This document shows positions 8,454-17,076 of a stretch of 64,000 nucleotides of DNA, in pieces; positions within the stretch are counted from its first letter, which is position 1, and each line of letters begins with the position of its first letter. The position numbers were made by a program, and so were the translations under genes. The notes under the pieces are model-generated. The model did no database searches. It had not been told where the DNA came from and saw only the letters and a list, made by a program, of their open reading frames with translations. This DNA is from Vulcanimicrobiota bacterium (lineage in GTDB: Bacteria > Vulcanimicrobiota > Xenobia > Xenobiales > JADMJV01), in NCBI GenBank assembly GCA_023447635.1, contig JAEXNA010000134.1, positions 30,188 through 94,187 on the forward strand. The letters are read 5' to 3'.

Positions 8454-10102
8454 GGGGCAATCTCCTTCTTGTCCAGACGACGAAGACCCTCCGGCGGGGC
8501 CGAGGTCGGATCCACCACGATCTCGCGTTCAGAGCGGTAGGTGACTTTACCCAGCGGACCGCCTTTAGGTTTCTTGAGAAAGCGAACCGGTGTGGTGATG
8601 ACCGCGCAGCGGCTTTCGGCACTGCTCTTCGAGTAGACGGCGGCAAGCCACGCCGCAGCCAGTTGAGTCGCCTCCCGGACCTCGCGACCGCCGGTGCGCA
8701 GCAGCACGTGGCTGCCTGCCCCCAGGCGGACGTGGAACCACTGGTCGTCACGGGCCGCGTCGCGCAGGCTGAGCTTCTCGTTCTGGGCCGGGTTTCGCCC
8801 TACCAGAAGCTGGAAGCCGTCGTGCTCGAAGCGGCGAGGGCCCGACGACGGCACCTCGGGGGCGCGTCGCTTTTTGCCCTGGCGAGAGCCCGGGATCGCT
8901 TTGCGCACCTCTTCAAGGTCGGTTCGATTCTCGGCGCTCTCGGCCGCGTAGAGCAGCTCATCCCAGAAGGCGATCTCCTCGGCCGCCAGGCCGATCTGTT
9001 CGTCTAAGACGGCCAGCGCTCGCTTCTTCTTTTTCGCTCGAAGGTAGTACCGCTCGGCGTTCTCGGTCGCGGTCATGGACGGCTCGAGCGGGATGGTCAG
9101 CGGACGGCCTTCCCAGTCTTGAGTGCGGAATTCGGGGGCGCGGCCGCCGATGCTGGAGGCGTAGGCCAGTAGCAGGTCGCCGTACAGCTGGTCGCGGGGG
9201 GCCGATTCGGCTCCCTTCTTGTCCTTCTCGCGCTTCTCCATCTTGCGCAGGGACTTGTCGCGCCCTTTGCGCAGGGTGCGCAGCAGCTCGTCGCGGTGGT
9301 CGGGCACGCCGGGGGCGCGGGTGCTCTCGGCCCAGCGAGCCGAGGCCGCCAGGCTCAGTGAAGGGTAGGGGCGAGGCGCCCCTTCCAGGTAGGTCAGCTC
9401 TCCATCCGAGGCCAGGCCCGGGTGAAGCGCGCTCCTGTCGTCGTCTCGCAAGGGCGCCATGATGGCGTCCCAGAGCGGGGCGAAACTTGCCCCGCTCTGG
9501 GCTCGCAGTCGCTTGCTCCACAGCGGGGGAAGCCCCCGCACGATGGCACCCAGCGCCTCGCTTTCTGTTAGTCCGTTGCGCTGGGCTTGCTCGAAGCGTT
9601 CCAGCGCCTGCTCTCCCGTGAGTTCGGTGACCCAGGGCAGCTCGGATGGTTCCGGTTCGGGATACGGCTGGCGGGTCGGGAAACGGCCGCGGTTGGGGAA
9701 GGCACCGGCTACCAGAGCGGTCTCGGGGGCCAGTAGCAGAAGCTGGCTGGGGCGGCCGGACCAGTCGAAGACCAGGCGGTACTCCGAGGAGAAATGGAAT
9801 TCGATCGCCCGCTCCAACCCCTTCTGCTCCACCCTCAGCAGGCGGCAGCCGCCGAAATGTTTGCGGCATAGCATCAGAAAGGCCGAGGGGACGATGGCCG
9901 GTGGGTGGGCGTCGGGCAGCAGATGAAGGCGGCTGCGCTCGGGGTGCAGCGAGATCAGCAGCTTGTCCGTGCGTCCCGGCGAGCGCAGGTGAAGCAGGAA
10001 ATCTTGCTCGGAGATCTGGGAGAACTTTTGCACCCGGCTGTCCACCAGCAGGGGGGCCAGTTCCAGCAGCAAGGCGTGGGCGTTGAGGCTGTCGAGACTC
10101 AT
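8450..10102 (-). CDS. rqcH: NFACT family protein RqcH (ribosome quality control)
   Basis: A 550-residue NFACT protein. The family binds stalled 50S subunits with peptidyl-tRNA and recruits tRNA-Ala to add C-terminal alanine tails (bacterial RQC). The NFACT-N domain (about 1-200) begins MSLDSLNAHALLLELAPLL. A charged, helical middle region follows (RKMEKREKDKKGAE), then NFACT-R at the C-terminus (about 440-545: LLVGRNPAQNEKLSLRDA, DQWFHVRLGAGSHVLLRT). Length matches the family. Its stop overlaps the start of the thioredoxin-fold lipoprotein. It is divergent from gmk across about 87 bp. Confidence 0.9.
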   Translation of the reverse strand: MSLDSLNAHALLLELAPLLVDSRVQKFSQISEQDFLLHLRSPGRTDKLLISLHPERSRLHLLPDAHPPAIVPSAFLMLCRKHFGGCRLLRVEQKGLERAIEFHFSSEYRLVFDWSGRPSQLLLLAPETALVAGAFPNRGRFPTRQPYPEPEPSELPWVTELTGEQALERFEQAQRNGLTESEALGAIVRGLPPLWSKRLRAQSGASFAPLWDAIMAPLRDDDRSALHPGLASDGELTYLEGAPRPYPSLSLAASARWAESTRAPGVPDHRDELLRTLRKGRDKSLRKMEKREKDKKGAESAPRDQLYGDLLLAYASSIGGRAPEFRTQDWEGRPLTIPLEPSMTATENAERYYLRAKKKKRALAVLDEQIGLAAEEIAFWDELLYAAESAENRTDLEEVRKAIPGSRQGKKRRAPEVPSSGPRRFEHDGFQLLVGRNPAQNEKLSLRDAARDDQWFHVRLGAGSHVLLRTGGREVREATQLAAAWLAAVYSKSSAESRCAVITTPVRFLKKPKGGPLGKVTYRSEREIVVDPTSAPPEGLRRLDKKEIAP

Positions 10103-10189
10103 GGCCGGGAGGTTTGCCCCCCGTCGCGCTTAGTCCTCGCGACGCTCGAAGGAGAGGATCTTGCCCCGGTCGGGGTGAACGCGGCAGCC

Positions 10190-10795
10190 GTGCGCGGACT
10201 GTTGTTAGTGGTCTCTGGACCCTCTGGTGTAGGCAAGGGAACCCTCCTGGGGCTTCTGCTCGAACGTCGAAAAGACTGCGTCTTTTCCGTTTCTGCCACC
10301 ACTCGTCCGCCTCGGCCCGGCGAGGAAGACGGCGTTCACTACTACTTTCTCGAGGGCAAAGTGTTCTCGGACTGGGTCGAGCAAGACCGCTTTCTCGAAT
10401 GGAACAAAGTGTTCGACCGCTTCTACGGCACGCCGCTCGCCCCCGTCGAAGAGCACTTGGCGGCCGGGACCAACGTGGTGCTCGATATCGACGTCCAGGG
10501 CGGTGTGCAGGTGATCGAGAGTCGCCCCGACGCCGTAAGCATCTTTATCGCTCCACCCTGTCTGGAGACCCTGGCCGACCGACTTCAGGGGCGAGGCACC
10601 GAGTCGGATAACGAGATCAACCTTCGTCTGCTGACGGCCAAGAGCGAGCTCAAGACTATGCACCACTATCAGTATTTGGTGGTCAACGACGATCTCGAAT
10701 CGACGGTCGCTCAGCTCGACGCCATCGTCGAAGCCGAGCGCTGCCGCTACGAGCGGATGGAGCGCGAGAACCGGCTCCCGGATTTCGATAAATGA
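10190..10795 (+). CDS. gmk: Guanylate kinase
   Basis: Phosphorylates GMP/dGMP to GDP/dGDP. The P-loop VVSGPSGVGKGTL is at the N-terminus; GMP-binding features SVSATTRPPRPGEEDGVHYYF, DIDVQGG and the lid Arg region (LADRLQGRGTE) follow. The start is chosen at GTG 10190 because it yields MRGLLLVVSGPSG, the usual guanylate kinase N-terminus (201 residues). GGGGTGA lies 11-16 nt upstream as a weak ribosome site. An in-frame GTG at 10175 is the alternative. It is followed 12 bp later by the NHL-repeat gene. Confidence 0.92.
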   Translation: MRGLLLVVSGPSGVGKGTLLGLLLERRKDCVFSVSATTRPPRPGEEDGVHYYFLEGKVFSDWVEQDRFLEWNKVFDRFYGTPLAPVEEHLAAGTNVVLDIDVQGGVQVIESRPDAVSIFIAPPCLETLADRLQGRGTESDNEINLRLLTAKSELKTMHHYQYLVVNDDLESTVAQLDAIVEAERCRYERMERENRLPDFDK

Positions 10796-10807
10796 TGAGG
10801 TGCCGCC

Positions 10808-12040
10808 GTGGCTGCTGAAGGCAATCAGAAGATGGTGATCTGGATCGTGGCCATCTCGCTGGTGGCTATCATCCTGGTGGTCGCCGCCATCATGTTTGGC
10901 CAGCAAGACGGGCCGCCGACCTTTTCGACTTCATTCGGGAGCGGGCAGCCCACCAACAAGACTGGCGACTTCAGCCATCCCGTGGGCGTAGCCGTTTCGC
11001 CCAACGGCCAGATCTTCGTGCTGGAGACCGCCATCTCGCGCATCCAGCAGCTCGACGTCAGCGGTAAGGTGCTGGCCGAGTGGGGTTCTCCCGGGTCCAA
11101 GAACAGCCAGTTCGACGAGCCGCTGCGCCTGGCCGCCGACACCGGCGGAAACCTGTGGGTCGCCGACACCGGGAACCATCGTATCCAGTGGTTCTCTGCC
11201 GCCGGAGAGTGGCAGGGCGCCTTCGGAGCCCGAGGCGGGGAGCCGGGTGAGTTTTCCCACCCCGCTGGGCTGGCCTTCGATTCGAACAACAACCTTTACG
11301 TCGCCGATAGCCAGAACCACCGCATCCAGAAGATCGGGCGTCAGCTCAATGTTCTTCAGGTCTACCCCGAAGCTCCTGACAACGTTAACGCTCAGGGTCT
11401 GCTGGACACCCCGTGGGGGGTCGCTATCGACGCCACCGATACCGTCTATGTGGCCGACACCGGTCACAACCGGATCGTCCGCTACTCTAACGACGGTCGT
11501 TTTCTGAGCGCCTTCGGTTCGCGCGGCAAGGCCGACGGGCAGTTCGACGGCCCCAAGGCGCTGGCGTTCGACAGCGACGGCAACCTGGTGGTGGTCGATT
11601 CGGGGAACAATCGACTGCAAAAGTTTACCCCTCAAGGCGAGTTCATGTACGCCTGGGGCGGTCAAGGGGTGACCGGCGGGATGTTCAACAACCCGCAGCA
11701 GTTGGCCATCGCCAGCGACGGCACTCTGTATGTGGCCGACACCGGCAACAACCGGATTCAGAAATTCGTGCCTCGCAAGCTGAATTCGACCAACTCGGCG
11801 CTGCCGATCGTGGGTCCTACTCGTCCCGTTTTCCAGGCCGACCCTCGGACCGGCAACCCCGACACTCTGCCGCCCGCCCAGGGTGTGCCGGAAGGCGGCG
11901 CCACCACGCTGCCCAATACGGCTCCCCCCGACACCCTGCCGCCGCCCGACACCTCCGCCCCTGGCGGGACGGCCACCTCGAGCGCTACCCCTCTGGACCC
12001 GGCGCTCCTCGAGGCCACCCCCTCTCCCGTCGAGTTGTAG
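10808..12040 (+). CDS. Membrane-anchored NHL-repeat beta-propeller protein
   Basis: 410 residues. GTG start with GAGG upstream. The N-terminal anchor helix spans about 9-30 (VIWIVAISLVAIILVVAAIM). Six NHL repeats follow (about 45-330), each with the signature L(Y/W/V)VADTGNxRIQ, for example LWVADTGNHRIQWF and LYVADTGNNRIQKF. They should form a six-bladed propeller outside the membrane. The last 75 residues are Pro/Thr-rich and probably span the cell wall or periplasm. NHL propellers mostly bind partners; catalysis is not indicated. It lies between gmk and the cyclophilin lipoprotein gene. Confidence 0.88.
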   Translation: MAAEGNQKMVIWIVAISLVAIILVVAAIMFGQQDGPPTFSTSFGSGQPTNKTGDFSHPVGVAVSPNGQIFVLETAISRIQQLDVSGKVLAEWGSPGSKNSQFDEPLRLAADTGGNLWVADTGNHRIQWFSAAGEWQGAFGARGGEPGEFSHPAGLAFDSNNNLYVADSQNHRIQKIGRQLNVLQVYPEAPDNVNAQGLLDTPWGVAIDATDTVYVADTGHNRIVRYSNDGRFLSAFGSRGKADGQFDGPKALAFDSDGNLVVVDSGNNRLQKFTPQGEFMYAWGGQGVTGGMFNNPQQLAIASDGTLYVADTGNNRIQKFVPRKLNSTNSALPIVGPTRPVFQADPRTGNPDTLPPAQGVPEGGATTLPNTAPPDTLPPPDTSAPGGTATSSATPLDPALLEATPSPVEL

Positions 12041-12113
12041 TCGAGCCTTCGGGAGGAACTGGGTCGGTCTGGTGTAACAACGACCCCAATATTTCTCCGT
12101 GGAGGTCATCGAA

Positions 12114-12938
12114 GTGAAAAAGTTGTGCACCCTGGGTTTGGCGGCGCTGATGGTGAGCGGCTGCCTGGAACGCGTCCCCTCGACGCCCGCAGCCGCAACC
12201 CCGCCTCCCGTGCGCGAGGTTGCTCAAGAGACCCCTGCCGCTCCGGAAACGCCGGGCTCCGCCACGCCCTCGGCCAGCGGCACTCCGGCCGCGACGGCGA
12301 CGCCCGGGGCGAGCGCTACGCCCAAAGTCGCCGTTCCGGCGGGCAAACCGTTGGAGAACACTCTGACGCCGCTCGACGGCAAAACCGGCACCTTCCCCGT
12401 GATTAGCCGTAAGGAGATCGTCAAGATGACGACTTCCGGCGGTGAGGTCGTGATCGAGCTTTACCCCGAGGCGGCGCCCAACGCCGTGCAGCGCTTCAAA
12501 GAGCTGATCGCGGCCGGCTTCTACGACGACACTCCGGTCAGCCGCGTGGTCAAAACGCCGGCTCCTTTCGTGGCCCAGTTCGGCATCAACTGGCGCGCTC
12601 CGCACAAGGAGTGGGAGAAGAAAAACTTCAAAGATGACCCCAGCTTCTTCAAGCTCGAGCGCGGCACCCTGGCCTTTGCCAAGGCCGGCCTGGACAGCAA
12701 CTCGACCCAGGTCTTCATCAACTATCGTGACAACAGCCAGTTGGCCGACCCCTCGATGAACTTTACCGCTTTTGGCAAAGTGGTCAAAGGGATGGAAGTG
12801 GTCGACGCTTTCGTACCGGTGGGTGACGAAGGTTCGGGCCTGGACCAGTACCGGCTGTGGACGGACGGCGGGAACTATCTCGAGTCGCTGACCGTCAAGC
12901 CGTCGATGATCGAAAAGGTGGCCGTCGTCAAATCCTGA
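12114..12938 (+). CDS. Cyclophilin-type peptidyl-prolyl isomerase lipoprotein
   Basis: 274 residues. GTG 12114 is preferred over the in-frame GTG 12099 because GGAGG (12101-12105) lies about 9 nt before it; the product then starts MKKLCTLGLAALMVSGC with a lipobox. A Pro/Ala/Thr-rich spacer runs to about residue 85. The cyclophilin domain follows: VVIELYPEAAPNAVQRFKEL, GFYDDTPVSRVVK, and GTLAFAKAGLDSNSTQVFI. It folds exported proteins by cis-trans isomerization of Xaa-Pro bonds. The usual Q in the FxxQxG element is present (PFVAQFG). It ends 21 bp before the polyketide operon. Confidence 0.9.
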   Translation: MKKLCTLGLAALMVSGCLERVPSTPAAATPPPVREVAQETPAAPETPGSATPSASGTPAATATPGASATPKVAVPAGKPLENTLTPLDGKTGTFPVISRKEIVKMTTSGGEVVIELYPEAAPNAVQRFKELIAAGFYDDTPVSRVVKTPAPFVAQFGINWRAPHKEWEKKNFKDDPSFFKLERGTLAFAKAGLDSNSTQVFINYRDNSQLADPSMNFTAFGKVVKGMEVVDAFVPVGDEGSGLDQYRLWTDGGNYLESLTVKPSMIEKVAVVKS

Positions 12939-12959
12939 CGGCGCCTCCGGGGGTCCCCC

Positions 12960-14036
12960 TTGTCCTATATTCTGGGAAGCGGTATACAGCTTCCACCGCA
13001 TCACTACTCGCAGGCCGACCTGGCTGATGCTCTGGTCGAACTGTGGGGAGACGCCTTATTCAATCCCGACCGGCTGCGCGCTTTTTTCGAGAGCGTTCAG
13101 GTCCAGAGCCGTTCCCTGGCCTTGCCCAAGGAGCGCTATCGCGAGGTGCGGGACTTCGGGGCCCGCAACCTGGCCTGGCGTGAAGTCGCCCTGGACCTGC
13201 TGACGGAACTCGCTCCCAGGGTGGCAGCCGAGAGCGGACTGCCGCTCGAAGAAACGGAGTTTCTCGTTTCTACCACGGTGACCGGCCTGGCCGTGCCTAC
13301 CCTGGAAGCGCGCCTGATGAACCGGCTCCCTTTTCCTCGCCACGCCCGGCGGGTACCGCTCTTTGGGCTGGGCTGCCTGGCCGGCGCTGCCGGACTGGCG
13401 CGTCTGCACGATCTGCTGGGAGGCAGCGCTTCGAGCGGGCTGCTGCTGGCGGTCGAACTGTGCTCGCTGACCCTGCGCACGGCCGACGTTTCGGTGGCCA
13501 ATCTGGTCGCAACCGGCCTGTTCGGAGACGGAGCCGGGGCGGTCGCCATGGCGGGCACCGGCCATGCTCAGGCGGCCAGGGCCGTTCGAGAGGGGCGAGG
13601 CTGTCGAGTGATTGCGACGCGTTCGGCCTTTTTTGATGATTCCGAATATGTCATGGGTTGGGAGTTCGACGATCAGGGATTCCAGGTAGTGCTGGCCAAC
13701 GACGTCCCGGCTTACGCCGCCGGCCCGGTCTGCCAGGGGCTGCGAGACTTCCTGGCCGAGCACGGACTGACTCCCGCCGACATCACCCACTGGCTGGCCC
13801 ATCCTGGAGGCCCCAAGGTGATCGCTGCGCTCGAGGAAGGGCTCGGTTTGGGGCCGGTGCTGGAAGCCTCGCGGCGGACCCTGGCCGAGGTGGGCAACCT
13901 GTCCTCGGTTTCCGTTCTCTGTTTACTCGATGACCTCTTGCGATCGGGCCGACCCCAGCCCGGCGATTGGGGCGTACTGATGGCGATGGGGCCGGCGTTC
14001 TGCGCCGAGATCGTACTGCTGAGGTGGCAATCGTGA
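12960..14036 (+). CDS. Type III polyketide synthase
   Basis: A 358-residue homodimer-type chalcone/stilbene synthase-fold enzyme that extends an acyl starter with malonyl-CoA and cyclizes it. The catalytic triad is intact: Cys139 in LFGLGCLAGAAG, His281 in WLAHPGGPKV and Asn313 in VGNLSSVSVL. The start is a TTG with little ribosome-site support, so expression may depend on upstream translation. First gene of a tightly overlapping six-gene operon. The neighbours (ICMT-like methyltransferase, ACP, FAAL, FAD oxygenase) suggest a long-chain fatty acyl starter, giving an alkylresorcinol or alkylpyrone; which ring forms cannot be read here. Confidence 0.95.
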   Translation: MSYILGSGIQLPPHHYSQADLADALVELWGDALFNPDRLRAFFESVQVQSRSLALPKERYREVRDFGARNLAWREVALDLLTELAPRVAAESGLPLEETEFLVSTTVTGLAVPTLEARLMNRLPFPRHARRVPLFGLGCLAGAAGLARLHDLLGGSASSGLLLAVELCSLTLRTADVSVANLVATGLFGDGAGAVAMAGTGHAQAARAVREGRGCRVIATRSAFFDDSEYVMGWEFDDQGFQVVLANDVPAYAAGPVCQGLRDFLAEHGLTPADITHWLAHPGGPKVIAALEEGLGLGPVLEASRRTLAEVGNLSSVSVLCLLDDLLRSGRPQPGDWGVLMAMGPAFCAEIVLLRWQS

Positions 14037-14584
14037 CCATTCTAGCCCATACGGCTTTCCTCTTTCTTCTGGCGCTATTAGCCTTGCAACGAGCCGTCGA
14101 ACTGCTCTTTGCCCGCTCGAACGCCGCGCATCTGCGACGCCTGGGCGGTCAGGAGGTAGGACGCTCTCACTACCCGCTGATGGTCGGCCTGCACGCCGCC
14201 TGGTTCGCAGCCATGGTCTTGGAGAGACTGTACTTTCCTACGTGCTGGAGCCTCACCGCGTTCTCTCTGGGTTGGAGTGGACTGCTGCTGGGTCAAGGGT
14301 TGCGCTGGTGGACCATCCGCACCCTCGGTCGTCGCTGGACGACCCGCATCATCGTTCTTCCCGGGCTGCCCCGGGTAGTCGAGGGCCCGTTCCGCCTGTT
14401 GCGTCACCCTAACTACCTGGGGGTCTGGCTCGAGATCGTCGGCGTTCCGCTGATCGGCGGCTGCTGGAGAACCGCGCTGGTGCTGGGGGCGCTTCATACC
14501 GCATTCCTACTCTACCGGATCCCGCTCGAAGAGGCAGCTCTGCGCGACCACGGCTGCTTGCCCGCCGAAGAAGCTCCGCTGTGA
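14033..14584 (+). CDS. ICMT-family methyltransferase (putative polyketide O-methyltransferase)
   Basis: 183 residues; GTG start overlapping the polyketide synthase stop (GTGA), with GAGG upstream. Several hydrophobic helices: residues 3-20, about 45-70, and 80-95. The C-terminal signature GPFRLLRHPNYLGVWLEIVGV is that of isoprenylcysteine carboxyl methyltransferase-like integral membrane enzymes, which use SAM. Homologs next to type III PKS genes (BpsB, SrsB) O-methylate alkylpyrones or phenolic lipids in the membrane. That role is inferred from position. Confidence 0.88.
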   Translation: MTILAHTAFLFLLALLALQRAVELLFARSNAAHLRRLGGQEVGRSHYPLMVGLHAAWFAAMVLERLYFPTCWSLTAFSLGWSGLLLGQGLRWWTIRTLGRRWTTRIIVLPGLPRVVEGPFRLLRHPNYLGVWLEIVGVPLIGGCWRTALVLGALHTAFLLYRIPLEEAALRDHGCLPAEEAPL

Positions 14585-14838
14585 ACGAGGCTCGCGAAGC
14601 GCTCTTCGAGCAGGTTCTCAAGGTGCTGCGAGGTCCCTGTGGGGTGGTCGCGGAGGTCGCGGAAGGGAGTCGTCTGGCCGAGGACCTGCAGCTCGATTCG
14701 GTAGGACTTCTGGCGCTGGCGGTCAGTCTGGAGAACCACTACAAGGTGCGGCTGCCCGACAATCCGACCGACCCGCCACAAACCGTGGGGGACGTGCTGG
14801 ACCTTTTGCAGAGGGGCTTGGAGGGGTCGGATGGATAG
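14581..14838 (+). CDS. Acyl carrier protein
   Basis: An 85-residue stand-alone carrier. GTG start overlapping the preceding stop by 4 nt. The phosphopantetheine site is Ser40 in EDLQLDSVGLLAL, followed by the acidic helix region. It is acidic overall and of normal ACP length. Next to a fatty-acyl-AMP ligase, it is the likely acceptor of the activated fatty acid, which it would pass to the type III synthase. Type III enzymes normally use CoA esters, so an ACP-loaded starter would be notable. Confidence 0.9.
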   Translation: MNEAREALFEQVLKVLRGPCGVVAEVAEGSRLAEDLQLDSVGLLALAVSLENHYKVRLPDNPTDPPQTVGDVLDLLQRGLEGSDG

Positions 14839-16480
14839 AACCGTTCTTGCCACGGCTCTGCTGCAGAGCCTGTCCGGCTGCTCGCGACGGCTGGGCTTCT
14901 ACGGATTCGAGGGGCCTTCGGAAGGCTGTTCATATGACGAGCTTCTGCGCCAGGCCCAGGCGACGGCGAACCGCCTGGCCGAACTGGGCGTCGGTCCTGG
15001 CATCGTGGTGGCCCTGCTAGGGCCGACCTCGCTGGAGCTGTGCCGGGCGGCGCTGGCGGTCTGGCTGCGCGGGGCTACGCTGACCGTGCTTCCCACTCCC
15101 ACCCGCCTGGGCAGTCTGGAAGCGTTCCTGATGGAGACTCTGGCCAAGCTGGCGGGAAGCCAGGCGGGGTTGCTGCTGGGAGAAGCTTCGATGACCGAGG
15201 CGTTTGCCCCGATGCTCGAGATTCCGGTGCTGTCCTGGGAGGCGCTGGAGACCGACCGGCTGCCGGCGACCGCAGCGCTCGCCTCGGCAGCCACCGAGGC
15301 GGCGTTAGTTCAGTTTTCCAGCGGCACCACCCGGGAGCCTCAGCCGATCCTGTTGAGCGCCGAGGCGCTGCTGGCCAACTCCCGGGCGGTCCTGTCGTGT
15401 TTCCCCGGCGGGGCGGACCAGCACAGCTGCGTCTCCTGGCTGCCGCTCTACCACGACATGGGGTTGATCGGCTGCTTCCTGATGCCGCTGCTGGCGCCGG
15501 GCGACCTGACGTTGATGGGGCCCGAGGTGTTTGCTGCCCGACCGGTGACCTGGTTGGAGGCGATCTCGCGGGAAAGAGCCACCACGTCGTCGGCGCCCAA
15601 CTTCGCGCTGGCCTACTGCGCCGACCGGATCTCCGACGATCAGGTGGCGGGGCTGGATCTGTCCTGCTGGGCCATCTCCATGGTCGGCGCCGAGCCGGTG
15701 CGACCGGCTACCCTGCAGCGTTTCGCCCGGCGTTTTGCCTCGCTGGGCTTTGATGAACGAGCTTTCGCGCCGGTCTACGGGCTGGCCGAGGCGACCCTGG
15801 CGGTCAGCTTCAGTCCGCTGGGACAGGGGCTGCGCACGCTGTCCTACGATGGCGAGACGCTGGCTTCCCAGGGCCAGGTGGTCGATGGCGATCGCGAGTC
15901 GCCCTCGCTCGGTCGCCCCTTGCCCGGGGTAGAGATCGAGATCCGCAGCGAAGAAGGCCCGCTGGGTCCCGACCGTCTGGGCGAGGTGTACGTCAAAGGC
16001 CCCTCTCTATTCCAGGGCTACCTGGGTGCCGAGAGCGACAAACTCGGCTCGGACGGCTGGCTGCGCACGGGCGACATGGGGTTCTTGCACGAGGGAGAGC
16101 TGCATCTGTATGGGCGCCGCCGAGATATTCTGCTGCTCGACGGGCGCAATCACGATCCCAGCCTGCTGGAAGCGGCCGCCGAGGCGCTGGAACCGCTACG
16201 CCGCTGCTGCGCTTTCACGCGCGAAGGCGACGAGCGGGACGCGCTGGTGATGGCGTGCGAGGTGGCTGGAAGCTACGCTGATGATGAGCAAGCGCTGCGA
16301 GATCTCATCACAAGCAGCGTTCGGGCGGCCAGCGGCCTGCTCCCGGCCCGCCTGCTGCTGGTCAAGGCGGGAACCTTGCCCAGCACCTCGAGCGGAAAGC
16401 TGCGCCGCTCCGAGACCGCCCGTCTGTTCCAGGGGGGCGAACTCGAGATGTGGGAGCCGCCCGCTCGCGTCGCGCGATGA
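14831..16480 (+). CDS. Fatty-acyl-AMP ligase (FAAL-like)
   Basis: A 549-residue ANL enzyme that makes fatty-acyl adenylates and is expected to load the adjacent ACP. Motifs: VQFSSGTTREPQPILLS, YGLAEATLAVS, LRTGDMGFLHEGELHLYGR, and the C-terminal catalytic Lys in STSSGKLRRSETARLF. The FYGFEG opening and the SSGTT/GLAEATLAVS wording are those of FAALs rather than CoA ligases. The ATG overlaps the ACP gene by 8 nt. The product is likely the fatty-acyl starter unit of the operon. Confidence 0.9.
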   Translation: MDRTVLATALLQSLSGCSRRLGFYGFEGPSEGCSYDELLRQAQATANRLAELGVGPGIVVALLGPTSLELCRAALAVWLRGATLTVLPTPTRLGSLEAFLMETLAKLAGSQAGLLLGEASMTEAFAPMLEIPVLSWEALETDRLPATAALASAATEAALVQFSSGTTREPQPILLSAEALLANSRAVLSCFPGGADQHSCVSWLPLYHDMGLIGCFLMPLLAPGDLTLMGPEVFAARPVTWLEAISRERATTSSAPNFALAYCADRISDDQVAGLDLSCWAISMVGAEPVRPATLQRFARRFASLGFDERAFAPVYGLAEATLAVSFSPLGQGLRTLSYDGETLASQGQVVDGDRESPSLGRPLPGVEIEIRSEEGPLGPDRLGEVYVKGPSLFQGYLGAESDKLGSDGWLRTGDMGFLHEGELHLYGRRRDILLLDGRNHDPSLLEAAAEALEPLRRCCAFTREGDERDALVMACEVAGSYADDEQALRDLITSSVRAASGLLPARLLLVKAGTLPSTSSGKLRRSETARLFQGGELEMWEPPARVAR

Positions 16481-17076
16481 GCCGCGACATCTATCGGCTG
16501 CTGGCGGCCAGGCGCATGTGTCGGGCCTACCAGCCGCGCGAAGTTCCCCGCGAGGTGTTGTCTCGGGTCCTGGACGCCGCGCGTAAGAGTCCTTCGGCCG
16601 GACACGCACAGGGGCTCCGGTTCGGAGTGGTAGAGCACCCCTCCACCCGTGAGCGAATCGCTCGAGCGCTGGGCGAAGACGCCTACCTGCAGCGCGGTTT
16701 CCCGCCCTGGCTGTCCGCCGCCCCCGTACATATCCTGGCGGGCGTCTGTTCGAGCAGCTATAGCGAGCGCTACGCCGAGCCGGATAAGGTCACCTCGCCC
16801 GAAGAGTGGCCGGTTCCGTATGAGATTCTCGATGCCGGGAAGGCTCTGATGGCGCTCTATCTGGCCGCCGAAGAGGAAGGGCTGGGCTGCGGCTACCTGG
16901 GCCCTCACGTCGCCTCTCCGGCCTTGCTCGAAGTGGACTGGCCGTCCGAATGGCGCCTGGTAGGGCTGGTCACCGTGGGCTACCCCGACCCTTCCCGTCA
17001 GCGCCCCAGCCGGTCTCACCAGCGCGGCTGGCGCCCCTTCGACGAGATGGTGCGCTGGATGGGCGATGAGCCCTGA
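16477..17076 (+). CDS. Nitroreductase-family flavoprotein
   Basis: 199 residues. ATG overlaps the FAAL stop (ATGA). The nitroreductase fold is shown by RRMCRAYQPREVPREVLSRV and ARKSPSAGHAQGLRFGVV (the FMN-binding R-x-y and SPSxxNxQ-like elements), and later by LYLAAEEEGLGCGYLGPHV. FMN-dependent reduction or dehydrogenation of the polyketide product, or of a quinone ring, is a reasonable guess. It is an extra enzyme compared with the characterized PKS/methyltransferase/hydroxylase trios. Confidence 0.85.
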   Translation: MSRDIYRLLAARRMCRAYQPREVPREVLSRVLDAARKSPSAGHAQGLRFGVVEHPSTRERIARALGEDAYLQRGFPPWLSAAPVHILAGVCSSSYSERYAEPDKVTSPEEWPVPYEILDAGKALMALYLAAEEEGLGCGYLGPHVASPALLEVDWPSEWRLVGLVTVGYPDPSRQRPSRSHQRGWRPFDEMVRWMGDEP